The notes: generated by a model from the letters alone, not told the origin. 64,000 nucleotides of DNA from Symbiodinium sp. CCMP2592 (GCA_905221615.1 CAJNDT010002779.1:471001-535000), one strand, 5' to 3'; positions 11,245 to 21,044 are shown, counted from the first letter of the stretch. A program made the numbers and translations.

Positions 11245-13082
11245 CACTACCACTACCACTACCACTACCACTACCACTACCACTACCACTACCACTACCA
11301 CTACCACTACCACTACCACTACCACTACCACTACCACTACCACTACCACTACCACTACCACCACCATTCTTCCATTCCCTACTAACCAAAGGTAAATCAA
11401 AACGGAGGTCATGGCACTGAAAGATCCTTGTCAAGACACTTGAATGCCAGCCTGTGTAACATGAACCCTACACACGAAGCGATAAACCCTGACACCTTAG
11501 CCTTAAACTCCAATCCGGTCTTCCGGGAGCTCTGCTTCGACTGAAGTCTACGTATATGAAGCTCTTGCTCCTTGCAACATGATAAAATCCATGACCTAAG
11601 ATAGCATAAACATCGTAGATCATGATAAAATATATGATCCTATGATCCTAAGGTAGCATAATCATGGTAGATTTGAAATCTATGCACTACATTCCCGAAG
11701 CCCGACATCCTGGACCTTGGTTGGATCCTTCACCCTCGGCCGTACTCCCGAAACCTTGGCGTTGACCCTCTTTGAGACTCAAGCGCTTAAATTCCCTAAT
11801 CGGGGTGAAAGGGTTTAAGGTTTGAGGAGTTTTATCCTAGTCAGAACTCCATCAAGCTGCTTCCTAAGTCCGCTGGTCCCGCAGATGGTAAGCCTCTATC
11901 AGACACAAAACGCTCCCAAGATCTTGATAAAGCTATAAAACTATCCTGATGACACCCTTGTCGAGACGTCAAGGCCGACGACCCCAAACCTAAACCTGAG
12001 GCCAATGGCAGCATGGTCGCCAGCTTGGAGTTTTGCACTGCGACTCGGCTGCCAGAGTGTGTCCAATCGCCTTTTTTCGGCAGGCCTGTGCTTACGGGGC
12101 TTAGGATTTGGAGGTGTCGTGCTTAGGAGGGAAGAGGTGGCGATTCAAGATTTATTGGCTCAGATGTTCCGCAGCTTTTGGGTTGTGTGCATTGGGGTTA
12201 TGTATTTCTAGCGGTTTGGGTTTAGACGGCTAACTGTGTCTCTATCTATCTGCCCATCTGTTTGTTGGTGTATCGCCGCTTCTGTGTACATCGAAGTAAC
12301 GTCGTGATTGCTGGAGGTCGCCTACGCCAGACAGTACTGCTTTACTTTAGAAGGGGCCCCCACCCTGTAATAGTGACTATAAGGGTTACATTAGGGCCCT
12401 ACTACATTCCTGTTATACCACGATTTCCAGGGTGGGGGCCCATTCTAATGTTTACTAGGTGTAGGCGAATCCTGTTTCACCCGAAGAATCCATGTGCTCA
12501 TGAATTTCCCAAAGGGTCCTAGGTACTGTTATTGGGGGATACTTCCCTAAATCATAATAGTACTTCCTAACATAGAAACCCTACATTCTACTATGAAGGT
12601 ACTTTGGACCCTTTTGGGTTTGTACATTGACCTTAAAGTAGTGCCTGTACAGGCATCTTAGGGGCTAATACGGTTGATGATATGATTCCTGCACTACCCT
12701 TAATAAGGATTATACCATGATTCCCAGAGTTTAGGGTCCTTAAGGTAATGCAGGATGTATATCATCAACCGTATATAATAATTGGGCACACTTGGGCACA
12801 TTTGTCCTTGGGAAAGGTGCATGGCCATTCACAGGGCATAAGGATGTCTAGGTTTGCCTTGGTTGGGGTCTTGAGTGGTTAGACGTGCACTTACCTCAGT
12901 TCTATCCGTCCGTACTCCCTTTGAGTGGATTTGACTTGTTTTGACTGTAGTTTGCTCCGAGTGACTAACCCGTGAGCCTAAACCCTAAAGCCAGAAACCT
13001 AAATCCACCTTCCCGGCAGGAGGAGCTTGGTTGTCGATTCATTCTCGTCCTCGGCCACCGACATTGTGGTGCCACTGAGCTG
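4649..13082 (+). CDS. beta-class carbonic anhydrase domain, unit 1 (split gene, exons inferred)
   Basis: Beta-CAs are zinc enzymes that interconvert CO2 and bicarbonate. Inferred exons are 4649-4705 and 7205-7291 (both tentative), then 8778-8828, 10004-10047, 12001-12039 and 13020-13082 (well supported). Joined, the last four keep an unbroken frame through the family's core in the right order: CSDCQAP with the first zinc Cys, then GDIFAFKNAGNTCIH, a GSMVASLEFCT helix, then FILVLGHRHCGATEL with the zinc His and second zinc Cys. The spacing between LEF and GH is 13 residues, as usual for the family. The Arg of the usual CxDxR motif is Gln here. The C-terminal third of the domain was not found. 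Introns of 1.0-2.0 kb between the supported exons hold microsatellites and hairpin elements. It could be the first domain of a two-domain protein continuing into the unit at 29.6 kb, or a separate gene. Cellular location is unknown because no targeting peptide is secure. Confidence 0.8.
4758..4836. repeat. MITE-like element, family C, just after a beta-CA exon
   Basis: GTAGTTCCTTTCGG and CCGAAAAGGAACGAC form the arms. It begins about 50 bp after the proposed exon end at 4705. Confidence 0.7.
4840..5275. other. A+T-rich intronic stretch
   Basis: TGT/GTT-rich low-complexity sequence with no credible frame. Confidence 0.5.
5276..5720. repeat. TATG/TACA microsatellite with duplicated block
   Basis: Alternating ATGTATG and CATACATA repeats. 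A block of about 105 bp at 5285-5385 is repeated at 5388-5490. Confidence 0.9.
5721..7204. other. unassigned intron-like region
   Basis: No recognisable gene. Weak minus-strand exon-like frames occur near 5790-5858 (ends GAC|GTGAGA), 6127-6234 (ends TGC|GTATGC) and 7079-7164 (ends TCAG|GTACCG). They are unnamed and could be chance. Confidence 0.4.
7205..7291 (+). CDS. beta-CA unit 1, tentative second exon
   Basis: The open frame includes LLELLEEKGVQRTVHIR. It resembles the helix and strand that precede the CSDSR motif in beta-CAs (pattern E-L-x-E-K-G-x-x-x-x-V-x-I). A GT follows at 7292, but the codon phase does not join cleanly to the exon at 8778, so a further small exon or a different donor is needed. 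Kept as tentative. Confidence 0.33.
7543..7678. repeat. MITE-like element, family B (full length)
   Basis: TACTTGGGGGGTCGGGGGAC at the left and GTCCCCCGACCCTCCAAGTA at the right are inverted ends. The interior holds ACTTATAAGTAC repeats. Confidence 0.9.
8043..8155. repeat. MITE-like element, family D (diverged)
   Basis: GGGCGTTTCCGAACATGAAA, then GGTACCTTATT, then a diverged right end. Related to 53173-53284. Confidence 0.55.
8285..8482. repeat. MITE-like element, family A, two copies head to tail
   Basis: TACGGTTGATGATA starts the first copy. TCAACCGGTTGATGA marks the junction, and CATCAACCGTA ends the second. Each has the conserved TAATGCAGGATT arm. Confidence 0.85.
8778..8828 (+). CDS. 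beta-CA unit 1 exon with first zinc Cys
   Basis: Acceptor CTCTGAG|GT and donor CCAG|GTCGCT give the 17-residue read CSDCQAPLESIFDSLPG when the split Gly codon is completed by the next exon. This is the CSDSRVPxExIFD signature of beta-CAs. Cys (8780-8782) and Asp are kept, while the Arg of the Asp-Arg dyad is Gln. The frame is closed by TGA immediately upstream of the acceptor, which fixes the exon start. Confidence 0.85.
9309..9391. repeat. MITE-like element, family E
   Basis: CAGGGCCTTGAATAATT and AATTATCAAGGCCCCTA are the inverted ends. Confidence 0.75.
9437..9985. repeat. AGT/AGG compound microsatellite in beta-CA intron
   Basis: AGTAGT, GAGTAGTAG, GAGTAA and AACAGT blocks run up to about 20 bp before the acceptor of the exon at 10004. 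Ser/Arg, Val and Leu frames are low-complexity artefacts. Confidence 0.95.
10004..10047 (+). CDS. beta-CA unit 1 exon GDIFAFKNAGNTCIH
   Basis: The acceptor GCGAAG|GC completes the Gly codon left by the exon ending at 8828. The exon encodes the RNAGNTCTH-type loop. Homology to the next exon places the end after the His codon, which implies a GA donor (10048). A GC donor at 10051 is the alternative and would add one Asp. The exon abuts the large AGT-type microsatellite upstream. Confidence 0.82.
10307..10415. repeat. MITE-like element, family D
   Basis: ATATGGGAGTTTCCGAAAAT and ATTTTCGGAAAGTCCATAT are near-perfect inverted ends. The interior has TCCTTATAATAAGGATCC. Confidence 0.85.
10740..10831. 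repeat. MITE-like element, family C
   Basis: GTAGTTCCTTTTTGG and CCAAAAAGGAACTAC arms, with GGCC outer flanks. Confidence 0.8.
10992..11101. repeat. MITE-like element, family B (left-truncated)
   Basis: Begins inside the left arm (AGTAAGTAGACTTATAAGTA) and keeps the complete right end CCCCCGACCCTCCAAGTA. Confidence 0.85.
11137..11393. repeat. hairpin element with an expanded (CTA)n/(CTACCA)n core
   Basis: TTAGTAGGGAATGGAGGAAT and ATTCTTCCATTCCCTACTAA flank about 190 bp of CTA and CTACCA repeats. The element at 24568-24654 has the same ends with a core of only about 20 bp of TAC-type repeat. Confidence 0.9.
12001..12039 (+). CDS. beta-CA unit 1 micro-exon (39 nt)
   Basis: Acceptor CCTGAG|GCC. 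The exon encodes ANGSMVASLEFCT, matching the THAEGSMVGSLEFCT segment of the family. The exact family spacing to the following GH motif requires the exon to stop before GCGACT, so a GC donor at 12040 is inferred. The reading frame itself stays open past this point, so the end rests on homology spacing. Confidence 0.83.
12347..12448. repeat. near-perfect hairpin element
   Basis: TTAGAAGGGGCCCCCACCCT and AGGGTGGGGGCCCATTCTAA are inverted ends around about 60 bp. No second copy was noticed. Confidence 0.8.
12669..12773. repeat. MITE-like element, family A
   Basis: TACGGTTGATGATATGATTC and TAATGCAGGATG..CATCAACCGTA arms. Confidence 0.9.
13020..13082 (+). CDS. beta-CA unit 1 exon with zinc His and second zinc Cys
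   Basis: Acceptor GGCAG|GAG and donor CTG|GTTTAA. It encodes EELGCRFILVLGHRHCGATE plus Leu, the strand and GHxxCG motif of beta-CAs. The zinc His codon is at 13056-13058 and the Cys codon at 13065-13067. Phase 0 at both ends fits the preceding exon. Confidence 0.88.
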
Positions 13083-13334
13083 GTTTAAGGTCCAGGGTTT
13101 TCGCGTTCCATTACTTTAAGGGTTCCTTCAAAACACCGCAACAGTACTACAGGTCTTTGTGGCTAGGGGGTTTTCAGACTTGGTGTTTAGGGTTTGGGAG
13201 TTTTGTGTTTAGGGCTTTCCTCCACCTGTTTGGTTCATGATGCGTTTCAGTTTAGGGCTTCTCCTAAACCCTAAAGCCTCAACTTTGAAGACCAAACCTG
13301 CCAAACTCCGAACTAAACCTCAAACCCTACGCCC

Positions 13335-13426
13335 TACCCAGAGGCCCCAAAGTGGTTCCTTTTTGGGAGTACCCTATGGGATTATATATGAGCCCCAAAA
13401 AGGAACTACTTTGGGGCCTTTGGGTA
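13335..13426. repeat. MITE-like element, family C (reference copy)
   Basis: TACCCAGAGGCCCCAAAGTG and CTTTGGGGCCTTTGGGTA are inverted ends of a hairpin of about 92 bp. Confidence 0.9.
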
Positions 13427-13965
13427 AGCCACACTGAGATCTCCGGCACGAGCAAGCTCGAATCCTCAAGCTGAGAAGTTTTTGTGGTTTTCAAGGGAAC
13501 ATAGAGGGTGCCGTTAAGGGTTGCAGAAGGGTTATCGGTTTGGGACTAGGGTTCTTGGAGTTTTGGGTTTTGGGCCTAGGAGTTAATGTAGGGGCCTTGA
13601 TAATTAGAATTGGGTTGGGGAGTTCCTTGCTATAGTTATCGTGCGATATCTCTTCGAGGAGATCTTACCAACTCAACTATCTTGGGTCTTCAAATATGCA
13701 CAGCTTGAATCTTGAAAATCCTGCACCCCACAATGCCCAACTGTAAACCGCAGGTTCTGAACCAGCTCCAGATCACTGATGCCGAAACCCCTTAGATTTT
13801 TTGTGCCGAATCAGTTGAAACTTTATCGCTCCCCATCATCCGTAAACAGTCAAGTCCTTACTGAAATCCTTTCGAATCCTTACGGACCTTCCAAACACAG
13901 GCCTTATAGAACGCCTTCAACCCACCCCCCACCCCCCACCCCCCCCCCACCACCCTCAAGCCATA

Positions 13966-14175
13966 AACCCGAAACCCTAAACCCTAAACCCCACCCCGCC
14001 CCCCTTTGCGCACCACTCAGGTTTTGCTAGATGCCTGCAAGAGCCATGCAGCGAAACAGAAGTCGGGTTGCGGCGCTACTTGGCATCTGCTTATTGGCTT
14101 CAGGGTTTAGGGTTTGGGGTTTAGGCTTTAGGGTCTAGGATTTAGGGTTTAGGGGTTCAGGGTTTAGGAATTAGG
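13966..14175. repeat. telomere-like tracts in both orientations
   Basis: CCCTAAA units at 13966-13995 are followed, after the ATG-containing stretch 14046-14104, by TTTAGGG units to 14175. Confidence 0.85.
14046..14104 (+). CDS. possible first exon with signal-peptide-like start
   Basis: The ATG opens MQRNRSRVAALLGICLLASG: basic residues followed by a hydrophobic run, the look of a secretory signal or the first part of a complex plastid leader. A GG|GTTTAG donor follows, at the edge of a TTTAGGG tract. No downstream exon was linked. It lies 15 kb upstream of beta-CA unit 2 on the same strand. Confidence 0.2.
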
Positions 14176-14185
14176 GTTTAGGGGC

Positions 14186-14292
14186 TATAGGGGAGTTTCC
14201 GAAACTAGGGGACCCGTAATATGGTACCCTAAATATGAGGATCCTTATTATAAGGACCCCAAAGTAAGGTTCCCCTGACTTTCGGATACTCT
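14186..14292. repeat. MITE-like element, family D
   Basis: GGGGAGTTTCCGAAACTAGG and a TTTCGGATACTC right end. The interior contains GGATCCTTATTATAAGGACC. Confidence 0.75.
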
Positions 14293-14947
14293 GAGTGGAC
14301 ACGCTTTACGCTTTTCGGAATAATAGTGCCCACTATACAACTAAAGTGCACACTTCCTAGGACCCAGAGTAGGCCCTTATTCCCTTTTTTGAGGCTTAGG
14401 TTCCCTTATAACCCCCTTTAAACCAAAAAGGGCACCCTTTTTATTCCTAGGTTACTCTTAGGTCTAGCTTCTTTTGGGCTTATGAACTCAGCAACTAACT
14501 AAGTATTGAAATTTACAGGGGCCATGCCCCCAAACAGGTTCCTCCAAGGATTCCCGTAAGGGTAGGTTTAGGGCTTCAGGGTTCTTTCAGGATACCATAA
14601 ATGTAACCAAATATTTATATACATAGGCCTTAAAATACTCCCCATATAGGTAATTCGGGCCAGAGGCCAGTAGATCAGGCGGAGTTAGAAAGCAGGGTTT
14701 GAGCTGCGATATCGATTATCTAGGTTGACAACTACCGCTTCAGGAGTGTTCAAGTTTAGGGTCTAGTGTTCCACTGCAGGAACCAACGGTCCAGAGGCGG
14801 CCGGCTGTAGGATTTCAGGATTAGGTGTTCAGGGCATGGGATGTAAGTATAGGACCGTAATTAGCAGGGAGACTGTTCGTGAGTATCCGGTACATGGACC
14901 CTTAGGGACTGGTCCGACTTCGGACCCGTGCAAATGGTTTTAGGATT

Positions 14948-15040
14948 TACCCAGAGGCCCCAAAGTAGTTCCTTTTGGGGAATACCTTATAGGATTCCAT
15001 ATATGAACCCCAAAAAGGAACTACTTTAGGGCCTTGGGGT
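14948..15040. repeat. MITE-like element, family C
   Basis: TACCCAGAGGCCCCAAAGTA and CTACTTTAGGGCCTTGGGGT arms. Confidence 0.85.
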
Positions 15041-15084
15041 GGGGTTTAGGGCAGTTTAGGGTCAAACACTGACAGTGAACATAC

Positions 15085-16075
15085 GTGCGGCAACAGGCAG
15101 AACAAACCCATCATCAGTGTCCTTTCTGCTGTTACGGTTTCGGCCGGAAGCCTGAGGACGAACTCCTGGGTTCTTGTTAAGGACAGAACTTAAGCAACCA
15201 TAATAGAGAAACCATCTTGTGTATTAAAGATCCCTATTGTGGTAACTTAGAGAATCCCCAGTCCTTGAGCCTGTGAGCCGGCAGTTCCTGGAGGACTGTG
15301 CCCTGAATGGCCTGCAGCACGACTTGAGCTCCGTTATCGACCAAGCTGCGGAATTGGTCTCGGGCTTGGATTGGATTCAGAAGCTTTGTAGATCCCGGAG
15401 TGGTACTGTCGGATGCTTCTGATATATCCAGAATGGGAGAAGTAGCCTCCATTGGTGCAAGAACACGTGCAAGTCAGAAACCTCCGCATCCTAAACCTCA
15501 TCCTAAACCGAAACCCTGGACCCTAAACCCTATATAACACTTAAAAAAAAAACCCTAGATAACCCTATAATCCCGATACAGCCCTTTATAACTCTATATT
15601 ACCCTGAGGGTTTTGGGTACCAGGCTGCAGGGTGTGGGTTAGGGGATGAATTCTCAAGGCTTTGAGTCTCGAGGGGTTTGGTTTTTGGGGGTTCAACGGG
15701 AGGGGGTTCAGGCTTTAGGGGCTGAGGGTTCAGGGTTTAAGGTTTAGGGTTCAGGGTTTAGGGGCTGAGGGTATGGTTTAGGGGTTTGGGGAGGTTAGCC
15801 TGATTGGGGTTGAGGTTTCAGGCATTAGTGTGCAGGGCAGGAAAGTGCAGAGTGATGAGGGTCTAGGCTTCGGGTATGGTGATGACGAAGACAAACCACT
15901 GGCATGGTCATGAGTACTGTAGACATCTGCTCACTAATCTCAGGTTAACAATCTCCATTACATACAGGGTCTTCAGATTGGCCGCAGCGATGGTAATCTG
16001 GTCGTTCAATAGGTCCCAGTACGAATCTACTTTAACAAAGCCAGGCATAATATAGCGGTCGAAGCTATTCGCCAT
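15085..16075 (-). CDS. unrecognised minus-strand gene, three candidate exons
   Basis: Three exon-like segments run on the minus strand. 16075-15962 starts with ATG, encodes MANSFDRYIMPGFVKVDSYW onward for 38 codons and ends at TAT|GTAATG. 15446-15324 has acceptor GGAG|GCT and 41 codons, includes QARDQFRSLVDNGAQ, and ends at CAA|GTCGTG. 15165-15085 has acceptor CCCAG|GAG and 27 codons, includes EFVLRLPAETVTAERTL, and ends at CAC|GTATGT. All junctions are phase 0, the two internal acceptors read AG|G as in the beta-CA exons, and all three donors are GT. I do not recognise the family. The segments lie between the two beta-CA units on the opposite strand. If real, they favour two separate beta-CA genes or a nested gene. 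The 3' end was not found. Confidence 0.4.
15700..15800 (-). repeat. telomere-like TTTAGGG tract (degenerate)
   Basis: Repeated GGGTTTAGGG/GGGTTCAGGG units. Confidence 0.75.
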
Positions 16076-16149
16076 AGTATCTCCTTAATCGTAGTCCCGC
16101 ACGTTTCAAAGGCAAAACCCTAGGGCCCCTCGGTGTAGGAGGTCGGGAC

Positions 16150-16644
16150 CAAGAGATCCCAATACCCCTTCACTAGAGAATATACACTAAATTATAATAT
16201 ATGATCCCTAAAATGATTTAAGGTATATTCCTTAATGAAGGGATAATAGAATCCCCTAAACCCTATAGATCCCTTACAGGAACCCTATAGATCCCTTCAA
16301 AGAACCCTAAGGTATATTCCTTAATTGGGTTCTCTGGGGAGTTACTTCCCTGAAGGCGTCGTCAGTCTCCTTGATTTCAGCCCGGGACCCTGGTATCCGT
16401 GCATGCCAATTCTGGAGACTGGGCAGCTTTACCCAGAGATCCCAATACCACTTTAAAAAAAGGAATACCCTAGGGTTAGGGTTCCTGTAAAAGGCTCTAT
16501 ATAAGGGATCGATAGGGTTTAGGGAAGTTTAGGGTTTAGGGGATTCTGATACCCCTTAATTAAGGAATATACCTTAAATCATAATGTTAAGAACTCTATA
16601 CTTTAAGGTATATTCCTGAATTACGGGGTATTGGGATCTCTGGC
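16150..16644. repeat. cluster of family F hairpin elements
   Basis: Left ends CAGAGATCCCAATACC and right ends GGTATTGGGATCTCTGG, with AAGGAATATACC/GGTATATTCCTT arms, appear as two nested or tandem copies. Confidence 0.8.
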
Positions 16645-16744
16645 TAGGGGTGGAGGATTTATGATAATGATCTGAAGCCAAGCCCCGAGCCCTACCTTAG
16701 GCCCTGAGCCCTGAAGCCTAATTCAGGGGCCTGAGCAGTTAGAA

Positions 16745-16880
16745 TACTTGGGGGGTCGGGGGACTTAGCAAGTAGTTAGTAAGTAGACTTATAAGTACCC
16801 TAACAGGGACCCTAATTGGGGTTATGGTACTTATAAGTCCCTAAAATAACCAGTTACTAAGTCCCCCGACCCTCCAAGTA
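16745..16880. repeat. MITE-like element, family B
   Basis: Full-length copy, very close to 7543-7678 and 25930-26065. Confidence 0.9.
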
Positions 16881-17269
16881 GGGTGTTGGGGGCCCATAAT
16901 ACTATTCTGGTAATAAGGAACCTCCAAAATAGAATTTGTAATTATCTAGGCGCCCACATTGCCTTAAACACTAAAGCCTACAAGCAATACGCATGAGGGA
17001 GGAGGGATCTGGGATGAAGGGATTCTGGGGACTGACATTTGAAGCATATGCACCATAACAGCCCTGCAGCCCAAACTGTAATCGCGAAAGCCCCAAACCA
17101 GACGCTCTAAAGCTTGCGCAACTGCACCCAATGCCTTTGAAGCCCCTGTAGGACCCTTTCGGGATCGTAGTTTTCCCGGGGCATCAAGGGAGCTCAGCTG
17201 CCGCTCGTGGCTAATTCTGGGCTCGGGGTATAGGGCAAGGCAGTGGGGTTCAACTTCGACCTACCTAGA

Positions 17270-17362
17270 GTCTCGATTGTAGTTCCTTTTTTTGGTTATC
17301 CAATTGTATGGTTAGGACCCTATAATAGAGATTTTGGTTAACCAAAAAAAAAAACTACAATG
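17270..17362. repeat. hairpin element with A/T homopolymer arms
   Basis: AGTCTCGATTGTAGTTCCTT and AAAACTACAATGGAGACT are inverted. GGTTATCC and GGTTAACC lie inside. Confidence 0.75.
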
Positions 17363-17557
17363 GAGACTATAGGTAAACCCTAAGGGTTCTGTAAGGTTTT
17401 CGGCTTCAGGGCATTGGGGGCCCCGAGCCACTGAGCCCCCAGCAGCAAAGATGGACTCACCGGCCACGAAGCTGGAAGACAGAAAGAAGCCCGTTATAGT
17501 CTCGTAGAGAGTTCAGGATTGAGGCTTTCCGATTTAGGCCCGGGGTCAGGTACCCAC

Positions 17558-17626
17558 CTAGAACTTGTCATACTTGATTCTAGCCAGCTTTTTCGGAGAC
17601 ATCATGATGAGGAAATTGGTGAAGGG
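17558..17626 (-). CDS. possible terminal exon, unrecognised
   Basis: After an AG acceptor on the minus strand, the frame reads PFTNFLIMMSPKKLARIKYD, then LysPhe and a TAG stop at 17560-17558. The basic C-terminus after a short hydrophobic stretch looks protein-like, but there is no family match and the acceptor is not followed by G as in the other exons. The upstream partner could be the open minus frame near 18.6-18.8 kb. Confidence 0.28.
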   Translation of the reverse strand, partial: PFTNFLIMMSPKKLARIKYDKF

Positions 17627-17765
17627 CTTCCAGGTGTTGACGGGATTTAGTCAAGATTCTGCCGTTTGGGGTTCAAGACCACAAGCTCAAAACAGCTCCG
17701 AGCGAAACGAAACTCTGCAGCCTAACCCTTGTATTAGAGGCTGAGGCACGGGGCAGGAAGGATAC

Positions 17766-17875
17766 TAGTCTATAGTCTCCTTAGGAGTTACCTTCATTTT
17801 TGTTCATATAAAACCCAAGAAAGTATTACAGATATTAGTTTTCTGATGGTTCTAAGGGGGGTATAGTAGTCGGAT
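17766..17875. repeat. interspersed repeat, family K
   Basis: TAGTCTCCTTAGGAGTTACC, then TGTTCATATAAAACCCAAGA, then GGTTCTAAGGGGGGTATAG. Copies at 40146-40246 and 45588-45685. Confidence 0.75.
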
Positions 17876-17984
17876 ATAGTATATTCAACATCCGGGCAAA
17901 CCGCAGGCAAGGGTGTTGCAGGTTCATCCAGCACAAATAACAAGTGCAGAATGCATCAACCCCAGCTCAGCTATGCCCAACTGT

Positions 17985-18250
17985 GTTGTAGCTGCAGTAG
18001 CAGTAGCAGCGGTGGATGTGCCGTCGTCGTCGTCATCGGGATATTTACTACTACCAAGTAGCGTTAGTCTGAACAAGAACATTGGAGTTGCAATAGCGAT
18101 AGCAATCGTAGTTAGTAGCAGTGGCAGCAGCAGATAGCAGCAGTAGCAGCGGCAATCGCGGTCGCGGGCGCAGCGGCAGTTGCAGTGGCGGTGGCAGCGG
18201 CAGCAGCAGCAGCAGCAGCAGCAGCCGCAGCCGCAGCCGCAGCCGCAGCC

Positions 18251-18294
<44 letters not shown>

Positions 18295-18430
18295 GGTTCA
18301 GCAGCAGTAGCAGTAGCAAGTAGCCAGTAGCAGTAGCCAGTAGCAGTAGCAGTGCAGCAGTTCAGTAGCCGTAGCAGTAGCACTTGCAGCAGCAGCAGCA
18401 CCAGCAGCAGCAGAGCAGTAGCAGTAGGAG
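17985..18430. repeat. AGC/GCA microsatellite
   Basis: CAG/GCA repeats with GCC/GCG variants. All six frames give homopolymer-like translations. Confidence 0.95.
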
Positions 18431-18595
18431 TTGTCTATAGGAGCCGTCACGGTACTAGTAGTCGTCGTCCTCGTGGTCCTCGTCGTCGTATTCCTGGTAG
18501 TCGCAGAAGAATAAGAAGGTAGCATTCCGGGGCATGACCAAAATGCTTTCCCCCAATGTACTGGCGGGATTCAGACGTTTTTTCGAGACCACCGG

Positions 18596-18817
18596 TCAAT
18601 CACATGCGGTATGCTGCAACCTTTGATGGCACGACAACTCCTCGATCGGCACAAGTTGGACCATTTGTGAGTTGAAGTTTCCTTGCATTAATTTGTAGAA
18701 CCAGAGACTGCTCACGGACGCCGGGGCAAGTGACTGGTCGACAGAGCCAACCGTCATCGTCATCACCGTGTCACCAGTGTTCATCTTCGCAAGGTCATAT
18801 GCGCCCTGAATTGTCAT
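18596..18817 (-). CDS. unrecognised open frame, possible exon
   Basis: A 73-codon minus frame contains VSSLWFYKLMQGNFNSQMVQ and LVPIEELSCHQRL. The amino-acid mix is balanced and non-repetitive, unlike the microsatellite frames next to it. No family recognised and splice sites not fixed. The opposite strand is also partly open. Confidence 0.22.
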   Translation of the reverse strand: MTIQGAYDLAKMNTGDTVMTMTVGSVDQSLAPASVSSLWFYKLMQGNFNSQMVQLVPIEELSCHQRLQHTACD

Positions 18818-18899
18818 TAGGAATCGTTGTTGTCATGTTAATTTATCGCCCGCGTCGTCATCACCGTCACAGTACATTCTCAGTACATGTTGGCATCAG

Positions 18900-20225
18900 C
18901 GTGCACTCCGTTTTGCTTGAACTCTCCATGTTCTATCAGTCATGCAACTCGTGTGGTTTGAGGCATAAACCAGGACATGCGACAGTTCATTCACATGACA
19001 AGCAGCGAGCGAAATCGATTCGCTTGTTGCTACATTGGAGCAGAGCAGCAACGTGCCAGGGGCGCCCTAAGGACTAAGTCTTCTACTAGTGTCGCTGGCT
19101 GCCCAACGATGCAGATCTTAGGATGCAAAGGCGAAGAATTCCCTCTAGTATCGAATACCTAGGACCCCTGCACCCTTGCAGCCTCTCTCGAACAGCTGTT
19201 ACCCATAACCCCAAGTTTCAATGCAACTATATCCTCGAAGCATTGGCTTTGAAGACATTCTTACATAGATACATGAGGGGTGCACATTACCGTACATGGG
19301 CACTTGTACCCTTATGGAGCATACCCCTGACAGCCTACCTTCTATCCGCCCCCCTGCCATCCCCCACTCCCCAACCAAAAACAAAAACGAACTCGAGAGT
19401 GTCCCAAGGGAGATCGGCGCTCCGCCGACGACATCGTCAAACTATCGGAACGGGCCGTTGAGGCAGCGGAACAAGCCGGTCCTTTACGAAGTGGGAGTTG
19501 GGGTTTAGGCTGCATGGTGAAGGTTGTTACAGGGGTATAGGTTTAATGAAGGTTTAGGGTCTGAGGCTGTCCGAGATTTGTAGTTTAAGGTTTCATTTCC
19601 GGTGGCAAGAAGGGAACAGTTGGGCTCAGGGGCAGGGGTTTGGGATCCCGCTGCAAGGGCCGGGTTAAAGAGCCGTAGGGCGCGATTTAGGACGCAGGCA
19701 GGGCCCTCAGGTGCACCACCAGCATGTTTCTTATAAGTTCCTGCACGCCATAATCTGTGCGATGTAATACCAGCGGGACAAAGATCGTACTGTGGTGCGT
19801 CAGTCAGTGACAAGCAGACCTGGAAGCCAGCCTTGAACCACTTGAAGTGCACCCCTGGTCGCGCGAAGGCCTGCAGCCATCTGCAGCCCCTGAACCCCCA
19901 ACATTCTAAACCCTAAGCCTAGTAGCATCACTGCTGTCACCCTATATAACCCAATCGATCGGGTTGTTCGTCCACTACTTATCAACCTGGATCCTGGATT
20001 GGAGTTCCTTTCTCTGGTTATCTCATCTTCTCATGGCCGGGTGTCGGGTTCCGGGGATCGTAGGCAGAGCATCGGTTGCCCCAGAGAGGTAGCAGGATTT
20101 GAGCGTCTATGCAATGTTATCTTGGGTTTCCGGGCGACCTTCAGTGTCGGTATCGCCCATCTGAAGGTCTGTTGTCCGGCAAACCCCGAACAAAAGCCTT
20201 CCAAGTTAGAAGCATTTACGGCCTA
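18900..20225. other. unassigned region
   Basis: Several overlapping short open frames occur on both strands (for example + 18977-19162 and minus 19505-19852), with no recognisable domain and no clear splice framework. Confidence 0.4.
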
Positions 20226-20227
20226 AG

Positions 20228-20524
20228 TAAATACCTGTACTATTTGGGGGGTTCCTGATTATAGCTCTAGTATAATTGCCCCCAAAACCCTATTCTAATT
20301 ATTAAGGCCCCTATATTCAGGGACGCGAAGGATTCGCGAGAAGGTGCATGGCACGCGGTGTTCCCGTCGCCTGAGCAGACCTTGATCACATTTGCAGTTT
20401 CGGTTAAGAGAGGGGCTTAAATCATTACCTTATACTCTTTTGGGGGTTCCTTGTTATAAGTGTAGACTGGTCAACCCCAAAACATCCCCAAAACCCTATT
20501 CTAATTTCCAAGGCCCCTATATTA
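20228..20524. repeat. two family E elements in tandem
   Basis: Both end in CCTATTCTAATT..AAGGCCCCTATA. The first is 20228-20314 and the second 20407-20524. Confidence 0.75.
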
Positions 20525-20887
20525 GGGTTTCGGGTTTAGGGTGTGGGGTTGAGGCTTGTGGCTTTCATGTTTAAGGCTTGCGAATGCTGAAGGTTTCGTG
20601 TGTCAGGTCTCGGATTCAACGAGTAAGTCTTACCTAAATCCCAAATATTCTACCCTTTTAAGGACTTACATACGGAAATAATATTAAGGAGCCTTAAAAA
20701 GGTAGGTTTCTTAGGTTCCAGGTAACGTATAAACCACTTTCGACACCAACAGTGGGAAGGCGACTCTTCAAACACCAGAGAGTTCAATACCATCCCTAAA
20801 CGCTAAGGACCCAATGGGGTTTAGGGTTCAGGGTTTAGGGTTTATAAGGTTTAGGACTCTATTTCATGTAGCTTCCCTGAACCCTAC

Positions 20888-20945
20888 CCCAAGGCCCCAA
20901 AGTAGTTCCTTTTTGGAGTTCATATTTAGAGTCCCACTGGGTAAA
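20888..20945. repeat. MITE-like element, family C (left half only)
   Basis: GGCCCCAAAGTAGTTCCTTT is present but the complementary right arm is missing. Confidence 0.7.
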
Positions 20946-21044
20946 CCCTACCTCCTACCAGGTCAACGTGTTTCAGACGCTTGAGCTCCTCTTGAGATTC
21001 AGCGAGACGATTCGGCAGTGACTTGTCTCAGGCTTGCGTTTGGG

